This document shows positions 43,800 to 52,638 of a DNA stretch of 64,000 bases, one piece after another. The stretch comes from Paracoccaceae bacterium (GTDB lineage: Bacteria > Pseudomonadota > Alphaproteobacteria > Rhodobacterales > Rhodobacteraceae), in assembly GCA_007692585.1 (NCBI GenBank), contig REBU01000078.1, positions 33,461 through 97,460 on the forward strand, written 5' to 3'. Each line of letters starts with the position of its first letter. The stretch's first letter is position 1. The notes below the pieces were generated by a model that was given only the letters and a program-made list of their open reading frames with translations, did not search any database and was not told where the DNA came from. The translations under genes were made by a program, and so were the position numbers.

Positions 43800-44593
43800 T
43801 GATCCGGCTCTGCATCATTGGCAACAGCCATGTCGCGGCCCTCAAACATGGCGCGGAGCGCTTGCGCAGACGGCATCCCGATCTGCAGTTGGGGTTTTTC
43901 GCCGCGCGCTCGAACAAGACAGGCGGGCTGGCCGTCGTGGACGGGGTCTACCGCCCGACGAGTGACGCATTGGCCGATCAGCTGGCCTTGACCTCGGGCG
44001 GAGTACGGGTCATCGATCCGACCCAATGGGATGCATATCTGGTCTACGGTTTCGGTGGACGACCCCAGCCCGGCGATTTCGCGCAAGGGCTGAGCCGGAA
44101 TTTCCGTCGCGAGCTTTACGCGCAACGTATTGCACGCAGTCTTTTGCCCCAGCATCTGGCAGCGCTGCGCGAGATCACCCAGGCACCTGTTTTCGCCGCC
44201 CTCGCCCCGCTGCTCGCGCAAATCCCCAAAGCGCGCCGCAACCGCTTGCTGCATCACGACGAAGAGGCCGCACTGGTGCAAAGCCGGTTTTGCGATCCCC
44301 ATCGCGCCAAGCTGATCGCACAACCAGAAGCCACCAGGTTGAAGGATCTCTATACGATTCCCAAATTCAACGCGCGGTCCGTGCCGCTGGAAAATGCCCA
44401 TGCGGATCAGCGATCACGCCATCAAGAGCACGATGTGCAACACATGAATGCACGATACGGTCTTGTCTGGCTGGAGCATTTTCTGCCGGTGCTGCAGGCG
44501 AACCTGCCGCCAACGCAGCAGTTGCAACGAGCTGAACCCGCGCCGCGCCTCCTGTTACGCCGTGCGCTGGGTCTGCGGGAGCAGACAGGCTAG
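43799..44593 (+). CDS. SGNH-like hypothetical protein coupled to the GSCFA gene
   Basis: 264 residues. It begins MIRLCIIGNSHVAALKHG; GNSH near the start resembles block I of SGNH hydrolases, and DEEAALVQSRFCDPHRAKL, plus DVQHMNARYG (a possible Asp-x-x-His pair) come later. Its ATG overlaps the GSCFA stop. Pairs of GSCFA and such proteins recur in Rhodobacterales as I recall, perhaps as surface glycan-modifying enzymes. The substrate is not known. Confidence 0.7.
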   Translation: MIRLCIIGNSHVAALKHGAERLRRRHPDLQLGFFAARSNKTGGLAVVDGVYRPTSDALADQLALTSGGVRVIDPTQWDAYLVYGFGGRPQPGDFAQGLSRNFRRELYAQRIARSLLPQHLAALREITQAPVFAALAPLLAQIPKARRNRLLHHDEEAALVQSRFCDPHRAKLIAQPEATRLKDLYTIPKFNARSVPLENAHADQRSRHQEHDVQHMNARYGLVWLEHFLPVLQANLPPTQQLQRAEPAPRLLLRRALGLREQTG

Positions 44594-44767
44594 CGCGTCA
44601 CGATCAGCGCATACCACTCTTGGCCACGACAGCAGCAGCCAGACCCTGCACTGCAGCGCCGATGTCAGCGCCAGCGCGATCATTTCAGAAACGAGAAGTT
44701 CCAACTCTGTGCAAAAGTTGGAAAACGGGGGCCAAAAACCCAACCAAAACAGCGCTTTAAAAAAGGA

Positions 44768-44844
44768 TGGCGCACCCAAGAGGATTCGAACCTCTGACCT
44801 CTGCCTTCGGAGGGCAGCGCTCTATCCAGCTGAGCTATGGGTGC
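44768..44844 (-). tRNA. tRNA-Arg (anticodon CCG)
   Basis: A complete cloverleaf on the minus strand. The acceptor stem GCACCCA/TGGGTGC, D-arm (AGCTCAGCTGGATAGAGCG), anticodon stem CTGCC/GGCAG around CTCCGAA, and T-arm AGAGGTTCGAATCCTCT are clear. CCA is encoded (TGG at 44768-44770 on the plus strand). The CCG anticodon reads CGG arginine codons. Confidence 0.96.
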
Positions 44845-44893
44845 GGACAATGATGCGTATACTGCGCAGACCCGGGTGATGCAATCACCGTTT

Positions 44894-46123
44894 TCAGGCA
44901 AAAAGATCGTGGCACAGTTCCAAAGCATCGACCAGCGCATCGACCTCTGCGCGCGTATTGTACATCGCAAAAGACGCGCGGCAGGTGGCTGAAACCCCGA
45001 GATGTTCCATCAGAGGCGCCGCGCAATGCTGTCCTGCACGCACTGCAATACCTTTCTTGTCGAGCACCGTCGAGATGTCATGCGCATGGGCCGCCCCTTC
45101 CAGCGTGAAGCTGAAAATCGCGCCCTTGCCCGGTGCTGTGCCCTGCACATTCAACCAGTTCAACCCTGCAAGACGCGATTGCGCATAGTCGCGCAGATCA
45201 GCCTCATGCGCGGCAATCGCCTCCATCCCGGTGTCCATCATGTAATCCAGCGCGGCGCCAAGCCCGATTTGCTGCACGATGCCGGGGGTTCCGGCCTCGA
45301 ACTTGTGGGGCGGATCATTATAGACAACCGTATCGCGGGTCACATCGCGGATCATGTCGCCGCCCCCCATGAAGGGGCGCATTTCGGCCTGGCGGTCGCG
45401 CGAGATATAGATCGCGCCAGAGGCCGACGGGCCATAGAGTTTATGCCCAGTCACCGCATAGAAATCACATCCCAGCGCCTGCACATCGACCGGCATATGG
45501 ACGGCCGCCTGCGAGCCATCGACCAGCACAGCCACCCCCTTGGCGCGCGCTGCCGCGCAGATCGGGGCCACATCAACCACCGTCCCAAGCACGTTGGACA
45601 TATGCGTGATCGCCACAAGCTTCGTGCGCGGACCGATCGCGTCGATCACGGCCTGCGGATCAAGACTGCCATCCGCCGCGCAATCGACCCATTTTATCAC
45701 CGCCCCCTGACGTTCGCGCAGGAAGTGCCAGGGCACGATATTGGCGTGATGCTCCATGATCGAGAGCACGATCTCGTCACCTGGCTCGAAGCGCGGCATC
45801 GCCCAGCCATAGGACACCAGATTGATCCCCATCGTGGTGCCTGTCGTGTAGAGGATCTCGTCCTCATGCGCGGCATTCAGGAACCGCTGCAGCTTGCCGC
45901 GCACGGCCTCGTAGCGATCCGTGGCGAGGTTCGACAGGTAGTGCAAGCCACGATGCACATTCGAATATTCTTCGGCATAGGCACGGGTCACTGCATCGAT
46001 CACGGCGCGCGGCTTTTGTGCCGACGCGCCGTTATCCAGATAGATCAACGGCTTGCCGTTAACTTCCCGCGACAGGATCGGAAAATCCGCCCGCAGCTTT
46101 TCAGGATCAAAGCGTGTGTTCAT
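44894..46123 (-). CDS. sufS: cysteine desulfurase SufS (group II)
   Basis: PLP enzyme that takes sulfur from cysteine for Fe-S cluster assembly. SufS features are YLDNGASAQKPRAVIDA at the start, the PLP Lys in YAVTGHKLYGPSASG and the catalytic Cys in VRAGQHCAAPLMEHLG. The start MNTRFDPEKL at 46123 trims the track ORF. 409 residues, normal. It is the last gene of the suf operon. A SufE-type acceptor is not visible here. Confidence 0.95.
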   Translation of the reverse strand: MNTRFDPEKLRADFPILSREVNGKPLIYLDNGASAQKPRAVIDAVTRAYAEEYSNVHRGLHYLSNLATDRYEAVRGKLQRFLNAAHEDEILYTTGTTMGINLVSYGWAMPRFEPGDEIVLSIMEHHANIVPWHFLRERQGAVIKWVDCAADGSLDPQAVIDAIGPRTKLVAITHMSNVLGTVVDVAPICAAARAKGVAVLVDGSQAAVHMPVDVQALGCDFYAVTGHKLYGPSASGAIYISRDRQAEMRPFMGGGDMIRDVTRDTVVYNDPPHKFEAGTPGIVQQIGLGAALDYMMDTGMEAIAAHEADLRDYAQSRLAGLNWLNVQGTAPGKGAIFSFTLEGAAHAHDISTVLDKKGIAVRAGQHCAAPLMEHLGVSATCRASFAMYNTRAEVDALVDALELCHDLFA

Positions 46124-46127
46124 GTCA

Positions 46128-46700
46128 TTACCCCATCGCCGCGACGCCAAACATTCCGAGGATCACGGCCATAATCAGGGACAGCCCGAACAGCGTGAAT
46201 ATGATCCCAACAAAGACTTTCAGCGCCGAAGAAAACCCGTGCAACACCGAGATGAAATTGACCAGGAGCCAGAAAAAGGCGACGACCGAGACGATGACAA
46301 TCAACCCGAAAAGCTGGGGCAGAATGACCGCTACTGCGATCTGCCCCAATTGGAAGGCCAGCATCGCAAATTGCAGCCACGCCATCAGCAGCAAAGTGTC
46401 CGGAAATGTCCCGTGCCCCCCACAAGCCCGACCGATGCCTTGAACGGCCACAACCATTCCCAACAGTAGCATGGTCTGCATGATCGCAACGCCCATCAGC
46501 GACCCTGCAAATGTCGCCTCACCCTCCAGCAGTGCAAGCGACCCATACCCGAGAATGACCGACAACAGGACCACAATGACAAATCCCAGCCAACGCGCGT
46601 CATCGGGCAGGTTCGAGCGCAGCAGCGAGGCAGCAGCGTCCTGTGGGCGCGTGAAGGTCACGCGCAACAAGGCGCTGATCGTAGCAACATTGAGGTCCAT
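46128..46700 (-). CDS. YIP1-family-like membrane protein
   Basis: 190 residues, five or so membrane helices (LGFVIVVLLSVILGYGSLALL, TMLLLGMVVAVQGIG, TLLLMAWLQFAMLAFQLGQ). The pattern is that of bacterial YIP1 proteins. The start MDLNVATISALLRVTF at 46700 is chosen because it opens with the typical amphipathic segment and sits 5 bp after its upstream partner. Lies inside the suf operon, 4 bp before sufS. Role in cluster assembly not established. Confidence 0.72.
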   Translation of the reverse strand: MDLNVATISALLRVTFTRPQDAAASLLRSNLPDDARWLGFVIVVLLSVILGYGSLALLEGEATFAGSLMGVAIMQTMLLLGMVVAVQGIGRACGGHGTFPDTLLLMAWLQFAMLAFQLGQIAVAVILPQLFGLIVIVSVVAFFWLLVNFISVLHGFSSALKVFVGIIFTLFGLSLIMAVILGMFGVAAMG

Positions 46701-46705
46701 CGCGT

Positions 46706-47212
46706 CTATCCCTGCTGGGTCTGTCCGGCATGCAGACGCAAGATCGCCTTCACGCCTGCGAAGAGTATGTAGAGGAAGACCAGAGCCACGACAAACCCGA
46801 AAACAGTCACTACCGGGTGCACGCCCAGAAAGGCACTCATACCCCGTTCGACCATCATCAGCGGGGTAATGCTGAGCAATGCCCAGAAAAACGCAAGCCG
46901 CACATGCAAGCCGCTGATTTTGCCCACAAACAGTCGAAGGCCAAGTTGCAAAATCCCCGCGATGATGTACAGCATCAGAGGTAGCAGGAACATCACCCCG
47001 AAAAGCGCGCCCCCCATTCGCTGCTCGAAAGTCACCGAACTGTCGAGTGCCGCCGCACGCGACAGAACGGGCCATTGTGCGACAAAGATCAGCCCGCAGG
47101 CCAGCAAGGCAAAAAACAGCACTTGCGGTTCGCGCAGATCACCGCGCGCGAGCGCCGAGACAACTTCGCCGGGTTTGCGATAACTGCGCGCAATATTCTG
47201 AACGAGCGACAT
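46706..47212 (-). CDS. YIP1-like membrane protein
   Basis: 168 residues with about five helices (VLFFALLACGLIFVAQWP, ALFGVMFLLPLMLYIIAGILQ, VVTVFGFVVALVFLYILF). It resembles its downstream neighbour in size and topology and in the opening SYRKPGEVVSALARGDLREP, so the two may be a divergent duplicate. Located between sufD and the second YIP1-like gene in the same orientation. Function unknown. Confidence 0.7.
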   Translation of the reverse strand: MSLVQNIARSYRKPGEVVSALARGDLREPQVLFFALLACGLIFVAQWPVLSRAAALDSSVTFEQRMGGALFGVMFLLPLMLYIIAGILQLGLRLFVGKISGLHVRLAFFWALLSITPLMMVERGMSAFLGVHPVVTVFGFVVALVFLYILFAGVKAILRLHAGQTQQG

Positions 47213-47242
47213 AAGCCTGCCTCAAATTAGCTGATGATGGCG

Positions 47243-48541
47243 TTATGTGCGCCGGTTCAGCCAGGCTTCAAGGTGATCGCGCAACTCTGCAGCAAGCGCA
47301 TGATCGTCGATCTCGTCCAGCGCTTCGGCGAGAAATGCCAGCACCAACAGCATCCGCGCCTGCGCTTCCGGCACGCCGCGCGCGCGCAGGTAGAAGAACT
47401 GGTTCGCGTCAATCTCGCCCGATGTCGATCCATGCGAACATTTCACGTCATCTGCGTAAATCTCAAGCTCTGGCTTGGCCAGAAATTGCGCATCTTCGTT
47501 CAGAAGCAGGGACTGGCTGATCTGGTACCCATCCGTGAGCTGGGCAATCTGATCGACCAGAATCTTGCCCTGAAACACACCGACCGCCCCATGTCGCAGG
47601 ACCTTTTTATACACCTGGCGGCTTTCACAGCGCGGTGCGGCATGGTTCACGAACACTGTGTCATCGTGGTGAAACGCACCGTCGCCGACACAGGCCCCTG
47701 CGATATGCGCCGTGCCATCGCTCCCATCGAGCCAGATCACCGCCTCGTTGCGCGTCAATGCGCCATTGGCTGAGAGGGTGAAAGACTTCAACTGCGCTTT
47801 CGCTCCAAGGCGTGCGAAAAGATGCGTGGCCCCGACGCGCTCGTGATCGCGACCCTGCGCGCGGATATGATTCAGCACCGCACCTTCGCCAAGGTCGATT
47901 TCGGTGACCTGATTGTAGCGCGCTGCCACAGGTCCATCTTCCAGAAGCGTCAGTTCCGCCCCTGCGTCGAGCCGGATCACATGATGCATCAAGGCGTCGG
48001 CTGTGTCTTGACTGCGACGGTAGATCAATGCCAGCGGGCGCGGGGCCTTTCCCGCCACGCGGATCAGCACCCCATTGGTCGCGAAAGCCGTGTTCAGGCT
48101 GGCCAGAGGGCGCGAGATGGGTGTCTGACCCCGCGCCTCAAGCACGCCATAAATATCGCGCGCCCAATGCAGGTCGCTACGCGCCGCGTCACGAAGCTGG
48201 CTGATCTCTGCACCGGCAAGCTCCGGCGCGTCGGAAGCTTCTGCATCAAACACCCCATCGACGAAAACCAGCTTCACCCGGTCCACTCGATCAAAAAGTG
48301 GCAGCGCGTCGCCGGTGTCATGCAAGACCGCAGGCTGCACTGTGCTTTCTGTCAGACGACGTGGATCCGTGTAGCGCCAGTATTCATCACGTTTGCTGGG
48401 CATGCCCATATCGCGCAACCGGTCCTCCGCAGCCTTACGGGCTTTGGTCGCCCAAACACCCCCCTCCGGGAGCGCGCGCCCGTCCAGCCAGGTGACCGCC
48501 GCATCGCGCTTTTGTTGAACAAGTTTCGCGCGCGGTATCAT
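47243..48541 (-). CDS. sufD: Fe-S cluster assembly protein SufD
   Basis: Partner of SufB in the SufBC2D scaffold that builds Fe-S clusters. 432 residues, with SKRDEYWRYTDPRRL near the N-terminus, the beta-helix core, and the C-terminal CSHGSTSGEIDANQFFYLRARGVPEAQAR motif shared with SufB. It overlaps sufC by 4 bp. Confidence 0.93.
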   Translation of the reverse strand: MIPRAKLVQQKRDAAVTWLDGRALPEGGVWATKARKAAEDRLRDMGMPSKRDEYWRYTDPRRLTESTVQPAVLHDTGDALPLFDRVDRVKLVFVDGVFDAEASDAPELAGAEISQLRDAARSDLHWARDIYGVLEARGQTPISRPLASLNTAFATNGVLIRVAGKAPRPLALIYRRSQDTADALMHHVIRLDAGAELTLLEDGPVAARYNQVTEIDLGEGAVLNHIRAQGRDHERVGATHLFARLGAKAQLKSFTLSANGALTRNEAVIWLDGSDGTAHIAGACVGDGAFHHDDTVFVNHAAPRCESRQVYKKVLRHGAVGVFQGKILVDQIAQLTDGYQISQSLLLNEDAQFLAKPELEIYADDVKCSHGSTSGEIDANQFFYLRARGVPEAQARMLLVLAFLAEALDEIDDHALAAELRDHLEAWLNRRT

Positions 48542-49299
48542 GCAGCAGCCTCCGCCAGCAGATCTGTGTACCCGTTTTCTTCGACTTCAAGCGCCAGTTC
48601 GGGACCACCCGACTTGATGATGCGCCCATCGGACATGATATGCACGAAATCAGGTTTGATATGGTTCAGAAGTCTTTGATAATGCGTGATTACCAGGAAA
48701 GAGCGGCCCGCATCGCGCAGCGCATTCACGCCGTCGGACACAAGCTTCATCGCGTCCACATCGAGGCCGGAATCCGTCTCGTCAAGAATGCACATCTTCG
48801 GCTCGAGCATCGCCATCTGCAAAATCTCGTTGCGCTTCTTCTCGCCACCGGAAAAGCCCACATTGACCGGCCGCTTGAGCATATCCGCGTCGATCTGCAA
48901 CTCGTTGGCCTTGGCCCGGACGACTTTCAGGAATTCGCCAGCCGACAGTTCAGCCTCTCCCCGCGCCTTGCGCTGCGCATTCACAGCCGTCCGCAGGAAC
49001 GTCATGTTGCCGACGCCCGGTATCTCGACAGGATACTGAAACGCCAGAAAGAGGCCCGATGCGGCGCGTTCTTCCGGCTCCATCTCCAATAGATCAACAC
49101 CCTCAAGCGTTGCGCCGCCTTCGGTCACAGCATAGCCGTCACGCCCAGACAGCACATAAGACAGCGTCGATTTTCCAGACCCATTGGGCCCCATGATCGC
49201 ATGCACCTCGCCGGGATTGATCGTCAGCGAAAAACCCTTCAGGATCTTCACTTCAGAATCTTCTTCAAGTTCGGCATGCAGGTTGTTGATATTCAGCAT
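48538..49299 (-). CDS. sufC: Fe-S cluster assembly ATPase SufC
   Basis: Soluble ABC-type ATPase of the SufBCD scaffold. Walker A MGPNGSGKST, signature VGFSGGEKKRNEI and Walker B MCILDETDSGLD, which has the SufC-specific DETDSGLD form. The start at 49299 (MLNINNLHAEL) is chosen over the track's. 253 residues. The 4-bp overlap with sufD suggests coupled expression. Confidence 0.96.
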   Translation of the reverse strand: MLNINNLHAELEEDSEVKILKGFSLTINPGEVHAIMGPNGSGKSTLSYVLSGRDGYAVTEGGATLEGVDLLEMEPEERAASGLFLAFQYPVEIPGVGNMTFLRTAVNAQRKARGEAELSAGEFLKVVRAKANELQIDADMLKRPVNVGFSGGEKKRNEILQMAMLEPKMCILDETDSGLDVDAMKLVSDGVNALRDAGRSFLVITHYQRLLNHIKPDFVHIMSDGRIIKSGGPELALEVEENGYTDLLAEAAA

Positions 49300-49329
49300 T
49301 TTATTGATCCTCGTCATTCCAAAGCGGGC

Positions 49330-50841
49330 TTAACCCACCGATCCTTCCAGCGAGATCGCGACCAGCGCCTGCGCTTCCATGGCGAATTCCATTGGCAATT
49401 CCTGCAGAACTTCCCTGCAGAACCCATTCACCACAAGCGCCACGGCTTCTTCCTCATCCATGCCCCGCTGCCGGCAATAAAACAGCTGGTCATCATCGAC
49501 TTTGGATGTCGTCGCTTCATGCTCGACGCGACTGGAAGCATTGCGCACCTCGATGTAAGGCACCGTATGGGCTCCGCATTTGTCCCCTATCAGCAAACTG
49601 TCGCATTGCGTGTAATTGCGGCTCGACGTGGCTTTCGGATGCATCGAAACCAACCCACGATAGGTGTTCTGCGCATGGCCTGCTGAAATCCCCTTGGAAA
49701 CAATCCGCGAGCGGGTATTCTTGCCCAGATGCACCATCTTGGTGCCGGTATCGGCCTGCTGCCAGTTATTGGCGATGGCGATCGAATAGAATTCGCCCTG
49801 GCTGTCATCACCGCGCAGAATGCAGGACGGGTATTTCCAGGTGATCGCCGAGCCGGTCTCAACCTGCGTCCACATCACCTTGGCCCGCGCCTCGCGGCAA
49901 TCGGCGCGCTTGGTGACAAAATTATAAATGCCGCCCTTGCCGTTCTCATCGCCAGGGAACCAGTTCTGAACCGTGGAATACTTCACCTCGGCATCTTCCA
50001 GCACGACGATTTCCACCACGGCGGCGTGCAACTGGGTGGTGTCCCGTTTTGGGGCCGTGCAGCCTTCGAGATAGCTGACATGGCTGCCTTTTTCGGCGAC
50101 GATCAATGTGCGCTCGAACTGGCCGGTATTCTCGGCATTGATCCGGAAATAGGTGGACAGCTCCATCGGGCATCTCACGCCTGCCGGGATGTAGACGAAA
50201 CTCCCATCGGAAAACACTGCGGAGTTAAGCGCGGCGAAATAGTTGTCATTCTGCGGAACGACCGAACCAAGATACTTCTTCACCAGTTCCGGGTGGTCCT
50301 GAACCGCCTCCGATATTGAACAGAAAATGACCCCCGCCGCTGCGAGCTCTTTCTTAAAGGTTGTGCCCAGGCTGACGGAATCGAATACAGCATCAACAGC
50401 AACCTTACGCGGCTCATCCGCGCCTTCGACCCCTGCGAGCACCATCTGCTCTTTCAACGGAATCCCGAGTTTTGCATAGGTTTCCAGCAGCTTGGGATCA
50501 ACATCGTCGAGCGATTTCGGCTTTTCTTCCATCGACTTGGGCTTGGCGTAGTAATACTGCTCCTGATAGTCGATTTCAGGGATCTTCAGCATCGCCCAGT
50601 CAGGGCTTTCCATGGTCAGCCAGCGTCGATAGGCATCCAGCCGCCATTCGAGCAGCCATTCGGGTTCGTTGTTTTTCTTGGAAATCAACCGCACGATGTC
50701 TTCATTCAGACCCTTCGGCGCGAACTCCATCTCGATCTCGGTTTCCCAGCCGTGCTTGTAAGTGCCCGCCATGGATTGCACGGTTTCCACGGTTTCGCGG
50801 TCCACGCCGTCACGAAGCTGCGTCTCGTCCAGGGCTACCAT
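49330..50841 (-). CDS. sufB: Fe-S cluster assembly protein SufB
   Basis: Core of the SufBC2D scaffold where [4Fe-4S] clusters form. SufB hallmarks include the [24 protein letters not shown] block, [25 protein letters not shown]-unrelated C-terminal [20 protein letters not shown], and [13 protein letters not shown]. The start is set at the ATG at 50841 (MVALDETQL), which has AGAGGA 5 nt upstream; the ATG five codons earlier at 50856 is possible but lacks a good ribosome-binding site and abuts the iscS-like stop. Confidence 0.94.
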   Translation of the reverse strand: MVALDETQLRDGVDRETVETVQSMAGTYKHGWETEIEMEFAPKGLNEDIVRLISKKNNEPEWLLEWRLDAYRRWLTMESPDWAMLKIPEIDYQEQYYYAKPKSMEEKPKSLDDVDPKLLETYAKLGIPLKEQMVLAGVEGADEPRKVAVDAVFDSVSLGTTFKKELAAAGVIFCSISEAVQDHPELVKKYLGSVVPQNDNYFAALNSAVFSDGSFVYIPAGVRCPMELSTYFRINAENTGQFERTLIVAEKGSHVSYLEGCTAPKRDTTQLHAAVVEIVVLEDAEVKYSTVQNWFPGDENGKGGIYNFVTKRADCREARAKVMWTQVETGSAITWKYPSCILRGDDSQGEFYSIAIANNWQQADTGTKMVHLGKNTRSRIVSKGISAGHAQNTYRGLVSMHPKATSSRNYTQCDSLLIGDKCGAHTVPYIEVRNASSRVEHEATTSKVDDDQLFYCRQRGMDEEEAVALVVNGFCREVLQELPMEFAMEAQALVAISLEGSVG

Positions 50842-50856
50842 GTCATTCCTCTTCAT

Positions 50857-51906
50857 CTATGCCGCCCGGCTTTCAAAGCGGCGATACTCTCTCAGCCACG
50901 CATCTGCGAAGCGCAGCACATCCTCTTCGGTCGTCTTGGGTCCCAATGAGACCCGGATTGCCCCGCGCGCCACGTCTTCACTGTGACCCATCGCCTGCAA
51001 TACCCCCGACGCGCGCAGCTTGCCCGATGAACAGGCCGAGCCCGCGGAGATCGCGAAGCCCGCGAGATCCATCTGCATCACCTGCGTTTCGGCCTTCCAG
51101 CCCGGCGTCGCGAGACAAAGCGTGTTGGGCAAACGATTTGCACCATATCCGACCAAAATAGTCTTGTTTGCCGCCGAGTCCAGAGCCTGTTCTAGAATAT
51201 TTCTAATTACAGATACAGAATTCCAGACCCCATCGGCAAGCTCTTTTGCCGCAACCTCTGCGGCAGCGCCAAAACCCGCGATCCCGATCAGGTTTTCAGT
51301 TCCGGCGCGCCGCCCCATCTCCTGCCCACCGCCGCGCAATTGCGCCGCGATATCGGTGCCACGCTTCATGACCAGCGCGCCTACGCCCTTGGGACCACCC
51401 ATCTTATGCGCCGAAACGAACCCCATCTCGACCCCCAGCCAATTGAAGGCGAAGGGCAGCTTGCCAAATCCCTGCGTCAGATCACTGACCGCAAGACCCT
51501 GCGGCAAGTCCTGCACGATCCCGGTTTCGGAATTTGCCAGCTGCAAGGTCGCGCTGGACGGATCAGGCACGGACACGCGCCCGTCCCCGTCCACAGCAAG
51601 CGTGTCCGCCACCCAGGCGCGCACAGCGTCATGTTCGATCGCAGCCCCTGACAGCCCCCGCCCGGCCAGCGCCAGCCCAGCCGCTTCGGTTGCGCCCGAG
51701 GTGAAGATGATCTCTGCTCCATCCGCCCCCAACGCCGCTGCAACCTGCGCCCGCGCGCGCTCTATCAAGCCACGCGCGGCACGGCCCTCGGCATGGACGG
51801 ATGAAGGGTTGCCAAACACATCCATCGCCGCGACCATCGCCAACCGCGCCTCGTCGCGCAGGGGCGTCGTGGCGTTATGATCCAGATAGACCCGCGCGCG
51901 CGTCAT
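50857..51906 (-). CDS. cysteine desulfurase, NifS/IscS-like (group I)
   Basis: PLP-dependent desulfurase of 349 residues, second in the iscR-suf operon. VYLDHNATTPLRDEA opens it; IIFTSGATEA, QLANSETGIVQDLP and the PLP Lys in VSAHKMGGPKGVGAL follow. The catalytic Cys loop SAGSACSSGKLRASGVL has the group I extended loop. Two desulfurases (this and SufS) thus flank SufBCD. It is shorter than E. coli IscS and several residues after the Lys region differ; it may serve another acceptor. Confidence 0.92.
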   Translation of the reverse strand: MTRARVYLDHNATTPLRDEARLAMVAAMDVFGNPSSVHAEGRAARGLIERARAQVAAALGADGAEIIFTSGATEAAGLALAGRGLSGAAIEHDAVRAWVADTLAVDGDGRVSVPDPSSATLQLANSETGIVQDLPQGLAVSDLTQGFGKLPFAFNWLGVEMGFVSAHKMGGPKGVGALVMKRGTDIAAQLRGGGQEMGRRAGTENLIGIAGFGAAAEVAAKELADGVWNSVSVIRNILEQALDSAANKTILVGYGANRLPNTLCLATPGWKAETQVMQMDLAGFAISAGSACSSGKLRASGVLQAMGHSEDVARGAIRVSLGPKTTEEDVLRFADAWLREYRRFESRAA

Positions 51907-51930
51907 TGCGCTGCCACTCTACTCAAGGCG

Positions 51931-52389
51931 CTACTCATCAACGATTTCAAACAGTGTCGGGACCGCCGGACAGGGCGTCAAGGCATTGCGGGCAACATCT
52001 GACAGGCGCGTCTGATGCAGAAACACATAGACATGCGCAGACATGCTTTCCCACAGCCTGTTGGTCATGGATTGCGCACGCGAACCCGACACGGCCCCCG
52101 ACGCCCCGGCACCCGTGTGCAGCGCGCTGACAGTCTCGTCCACAGCGGCGAACACTTCTGAAACCCGGATTGCATCTGCAGGCTGGGCCAGCTTGTAACC
52201 ACCACCCGGCCCACGCACGGAGGTCACGATCCCGGCACGGCGCAGCTTCACGAACAGCTGTTCCAGATAGGCCAGCGACACATTCTGACGCGCCGAGATT
52301 TCGTTGAGCGAAACCAGCACATCTTCCGGTGCAAGCGCGAGATCGACAAGCGCGATCATCGCGTAGCGACCTTTGGTCGATAACTTCAT
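51931..52389 (-). CDS. iscR: Rrf2-family Fe-S/iron-responsive regulator IscR
   Basis: 152-residue winged-helix regulator, first gene of the suf operon. MKLSTKGRYAMIALVDLAL, SLNEISARQNVSLAYLEQLFVKLRRAG and VRGPGGGYKLAQP are Rrf2/IscR hallmarks. The region that holds three cluster cysteines in E. coli IscR reads SALHTGAGASGAVSGSRAQS and has none. The only Cys is at residue 140 (ALTPCPAVPT). A single-Cys IscR has been described in Rhodobacter sphaeroides, so cluster binding by other ligands is possible. The track start is trimmed to 52389. Confidence 0.93.
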   Translation of the reverse strand: MKLSTKGRYAMIALVDLALAPEDVLVSLNEISARQNVSLAYLEQLFVKLRRAGIVTSVRGPGGGYKLAQPADAIRVSEVFAAVDETVSALHTGAGASGAVSGSRAQSMTNRLWESMSAHVYVFLHQTRLSDVARNALTPCPAVPTLFEIVDE

Positions 52390-52521
52390 GCTCCAGCTCC
52401 CTGACGCGCGACTCAAGCCCTGCCGGGCAAGCTGCGCAGACCGCAAATTCGGTTGACGATAGCGGGCGTCGCGCCTAAACCCATCGTGTCATGTTCCGCC
52501 ACTGATGATAAATGCCCGCAA

Positions 52522-52538
52522 TTTAGAAGCCTTCTAAA
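52522..52538. promoter_or_regulatory. Irr/ICE-type palindrome in the iscR promoter
   Basis: TTTAGAAGCCTTCTAAA is a perfect 8-1-8 inverted repeat. It fits the iron-control-element consensus TTTAGAA-N3-TTCTAAA, which Irr binds in alphaproteobacteria (from memory). It covers the -10 region of the candidate iscR promoter, where binding should block transcription. Irr itself is not in the window. Confidence 0.65.
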
Positions 52539-52559
52539 ATGCCCAATCCAAAGAGTCAA
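52531..52559 (-). promoter_or_regulatory. candidate sigma-70 promoter of the iscR-suf operon
   Basis: On the minus strand, TTGACT (52559-52554), a 17-bp spacer and TAGAAG (52536-52531). The -10 hexamer lies within the ICE palindrome. It would give an untranslated leader of about 135 nt before iscR. Pattern only. Confidence 0.5.
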
Positions 52560-52638
52560 GAATTTGCACCATCGATTGCCGTCGCAAAGTAAAACTGCGC
52601 ATTGGCGAGGGTGACGTGCTTCAGACATAAGGCCAAGA

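Noticed and set aside
45002-46174. 390-residue plus-strand ORF
   Set aside because: Antisense to sufS; no motif.
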